In this document: piece by piece, positions 61,959 through 64,000 of the stretch
Numbering within the stretch: the first letter of the stretch is position 1
How the letters are laid out: each line of letters begins with the position of its first letter
Program-made: the position numbers and the translations under genes
Source: Saprospiraceae bacterium
GTDB lineage: Bacteria; Bacteroidota; Bacteroidia; Chitinophagales; Saprospiraceae
Direction of reading: 5' to 3'
Length of the DNA: 64,000 nt
Assembly (NCBI GenBank): GCA_016715465.1
Contig: JADKAA010000024.1
Location: 248,001 to 312,000 of the forward strand
Notes under the pieces: model-generated
The model's database searches: none
Told to the model about the DNA's origin: nothing
What the model saw: the letters and a program-made list of their open reading frames with translations, nothing else

Positions 61959-64000
61959 ATGATCAGGAAAGAATTGCAGAATTTACTGGAGGAGCGTGTG
62001 CTCGTCCTGGATGGTGCTATGGGCACCATGATTCAAAGGTATCGGCTGGAAGAAGAGGATTATCGCGGAGAAAGGTTTAAAGACCATGCCCATGATCTCA
62101 AAGGGAACAATGACCTTTTGAGCATTACGCGACCAGAGGTGATTAAGGAAATTCATATGGCCTATCTGGAAGCGGGTGCAGACATCATTGAAACCAACAC
62201 TTTTAGCAGTACGACTATTGCACAGGCTGATTATCACCTTGCATCGTTGGCGTATGCGTTGAATTTTGAGGCTGCAAAGCTGGCGAAACAATGTGTGGAT
62301 ACTTACCGTGAAAATACGGGAAAGCGTTGTTATGTGGCAGGAGCCATAGGGCCAACCAACCGCACGGCATCTATTTCTCCCGACGTAAATAATCCAGGTT
62401 TCAGGGCAGTAAGTTTCGACGAATTGCGGGATGCTTATCGCGAGCAGGCCTTGGGTTTGTTGGATGGAGGTTCCGATATCCTTATGGTAGAAACCATATT
62501 TGACACCCTCAATGCAAAAGCAGCCATATTTGCCATTAATCAATTAAAGGAAGAGCGAAATATTGATATTCCTGTCATTATTTCCGGAACGATTACAGAT
62601 GCCAGTGGGCGAACCCTAAGCGGGCAGACCGTTGAAGCTTTTTATATTTCAATATGCCATGCTGAACCGGTGGCGGTTGGTTTGAATTGTGCCCTGGGTG
62701 CCAAAGAAATGCGACCGCACCTAAAAGAATTGGCCAAAATCAGTAAGTATTACATCAGTGCCTACCCCAATGCAGGATTGCCCAATGACATGGGTGGATA
62801 TGACGAGAGTCCGGAACAGATGAAAGCCTACATTCAGGAATTTGTAGGCAGCAACTTTGTTAACATTGTCGGCGGTTGTTGCGGCACCACACCTGCACAC
62901 ATTAAGGCGATGGCTGATGCCGTCAGAGGCATGAAACCCAGAAAGCCCTCACCGGAAAAGGAGATGTCATCTTATGCAGGATTGGAACCTTTGGTCGTGA
63001 GGGAAGATCTCAACTTTATCAATATAGGTGAGCGGACCAATGTGACAGGAAGCCGGATGTTTGCGAAACTCGTCCTGGATGGGAAATATACGGAAGCTCT
63101 TGCCGTTGCCAGGCAGCAAGTTGAATCAGGTGCGCAGATTATCGATGTAAATATGGATGAAGGTCTGCTGGATAGCGAAAAGGCGATGACTACTTTTTTG
63201 CACCTCATCATGTCTGAGCCCGACATAGCCAGGGTGCCGGTGATGATAGACAGCAGCAAATGGTCGGTCATTGAAGCGGGTCTTAAATGTGTGCAGGGTA
63301 AATGTATTGTCAATTCCATCTCGCTCAAAGAAGGGAAAAAATCTTTCGTGGAACATGCAAGGCTGGTTAGAAATTATGGAGCAGCTGCCGTGGTAATGGC
63401 TTTTGATGAAGAAGGTCAGGCCGACACCATTGAGCGAAAAGTGGAAATATGCAAAAGGGCATACGACATCCTGGTCAATGAAGAAGGCTTTCCACCTACG
63501 GACATCATATTTGACCCCAATATTTTCGCAGTAGCCACCGGGATCAAAGAACACAATGCCTATGCCATTAATTTTATTGAAGCCTGTCGTCAAATCAAGA
63601 TGGCTTGCCCGGGTTGCAAGATCAGCGGGGGAGTAAGTAATATATCTTTTTCATTCAGGGGTAATGACAAGGTGCGCGAGGCCATGCATTCTGCATTTCT
63701 ATATCACGCCATCAATGCAGGTATGGATATGGGCATTGTCAATGCAGGCATGATTGAAGTGTATGAAGAAGTGGATAAGGACCTGTTGGTAAAAGTGGAA
63801 GATGTTTTGTTTAACAGGACAGAAGCTGCGACAGAGGAACTTGTATCCTATGCTGAAAAAGTAAAAGGAGGTGGAAAGACCATCCAGAAGGATCTCGCCT
63901 GGCGGGAATGGCCGGTTGAAGATCGCATCTCTCATGCCCTGGTGAAGGGCATCACGGAATTTATCGACGAAGATGTCGAAATAGCCCGGGCCAGCTATAC
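61959..64000 (+). CDS. metH: cobalamin-dependent methionine synthase, 5' part (runs off the window)
   Basis: Transfers the methyl group of methyl-THF, made by MetF, to homocysteine. The 680 residues present cover the homocysteine domain (VLVLDGAMGTMIQRYRLEEE, zinc ligands in GLNCALGAKEM and NIVGGCCGTTPAH), the pterin-binding domain (NFINIGERTNVTGSRMFAKL, RVPVMIDSSKW, FDPNIFAVATGIKEHN) and the beginning of the cobalamin-binding cap (EDRISHALVKGITEFIDEDV). In many Bacteroidota the homocysteine domain is a separate gene; here both modules are in one frame. The cobalamin and reactivation domains lie beyond the edge. Confidence 0.96.
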   Translation, partial: MIRKELQNLLEERVLVLDGAMGTMIQRYRLEEEDYRGERFKDHAHDLKGNNDLLSITRPEVIKEIHMAYLEAGADIIETNTFSSTTIAQADYHLASLAYALNFEAAKLAKQCVDTYRENTGKRCYVAGAIGPTNRTASISPDVNNPGFRAVSFDELRDAYREQALGLLDGGSDILMVETIFDTLNAKAAIFAINQLKEERNIDIPVIISGTITDASGRTLSGQTVEAFYISICHAEPVAVGLNCALGAKEMRPHLKELAKISKYYISAYPNAGLPNDMGGYDESPEQMKAYIQEFVGSNFVNIVGGCCGTTPAHIKAMADAVRGMKPRKPSPEKEMSSYAGLEPLVVREDLNFINIGERTNVTGSRMFAKLVLDGKYTEALAVARQQVESGAQIIDVNMDEGLLDSEKAMTTFLHLIMSEPDIARVPVMIDSSKWSVIEAGLKCVQGKCIVNSISLKEGKKSFVEHARLVRNYGAAAVVMAFDEEGQADTIERKVEICKRAYDILVNEEGFPPTDIIFDPNIFAVATGIKEHNAYAINFIEACRQIKMACPGCKISGGVSNISFSFRGNDKVREAMHSAFLYHAINAGMDMGIVNAGMIEVYEEVDKDLLVKVEDVLFNRTEAATEELVSYAEKVKGGGKTIQKDLAWREWPVEDRISHALVKGITEFIDEDVEIARASY

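Overview
The window looks like chromosome of a Bacteroidota bacterium, most probably a Saprospiria/Saprospiraceae-type organism (inference from gene content, not a database match). Support: type IX secretion genes (sprA, a very large PorU-like sortase, a Por-type C-terminal sorting tail on a CotH protein), a SusC-like TonB receptor, Bacteroidota-restricted families (DUF4294, DUF2851, DUF4153), a mevalonate-route isoprenoid pair (fni, mvaA), and many -7 promoter boxes of the TAnnTTTG type placed just upstream of genes. No phage, insertion sequence, CRISPR array or rRNA was found; one tRNA-Val(TAC) is present.

Layout. 0-5 kb (minus): a frameshifted CotH/lamin-tail secreted protein, then the tyrosine catabolism pair hppD-hmgA. 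5-12 kb: acpP, birA, rsfS, ftsH, a DUF4294 protein, metF and a translationally coupled phosphatase-superfamily protein. 12-18.6 kb: a FlgJ-like glucosaminidase, a secreted rhodanese, the phenylacetyl-CoA epoxidase core paaABC, a small lipoprotein and three family-2 glycosyltransferases. 18.6-29 kb: PorU2-like sortase, pcm, then a minus-strand polysaccharide export operon (AI-2E permease, Wzm, frameshifted Wzt, and a glycosyltransferase-FkbM methyltransferase fusion). 29-34.5 kb (minus): one packed operon yidD-SPOR-rodA-tgt-galK-queG. 34.6-38.7 kb: fni-mvaA, a split AraC regulator, and a small secreted protein with an internal duplication. 38.7-43 kb: the reductase paaE, DUF2851, tRNA-Val, a PfkB kinase, ruvA. 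43-56.4 kb: sprA, a histidine kinase/response regulator pair, and a TonB receptor. 56.4-61.8 kb: dnaB with an unusual upstream region, a frameshifted RluB-type pseudouridine synthase, and a DUF4153 membrane protein. 61.9 kb to the end: methionine synthase metH, cut by the window edge.

Functional links. hppD/hmgA and paaABC+paaE are two aerobic aromatic degradation routes. metF and metH form the methyl-group arm of methionine synthesis. tgt and queG are the insertion and last steps of queuosine modification. sprA and PorU2 belong to type IX secretion, which would export the CotH-like protein.

The most interesting places are (1) the 400 bp before dnaB, with a perfect DnaA box, several near matches, a 22-bp AT palindrome and then a multi-hairpin leader whose outer helix competes with a hairpin next to the start codon; (2) a Tgt whose three zinc cysteines are all serine; (3) a glycosyltransferase-FkbM fusion in an ABC exporter operon; and (4) four genes each broken by a single-base indel, three of them by a one-base loss at a homopolymer, more likely sequence error than decay.
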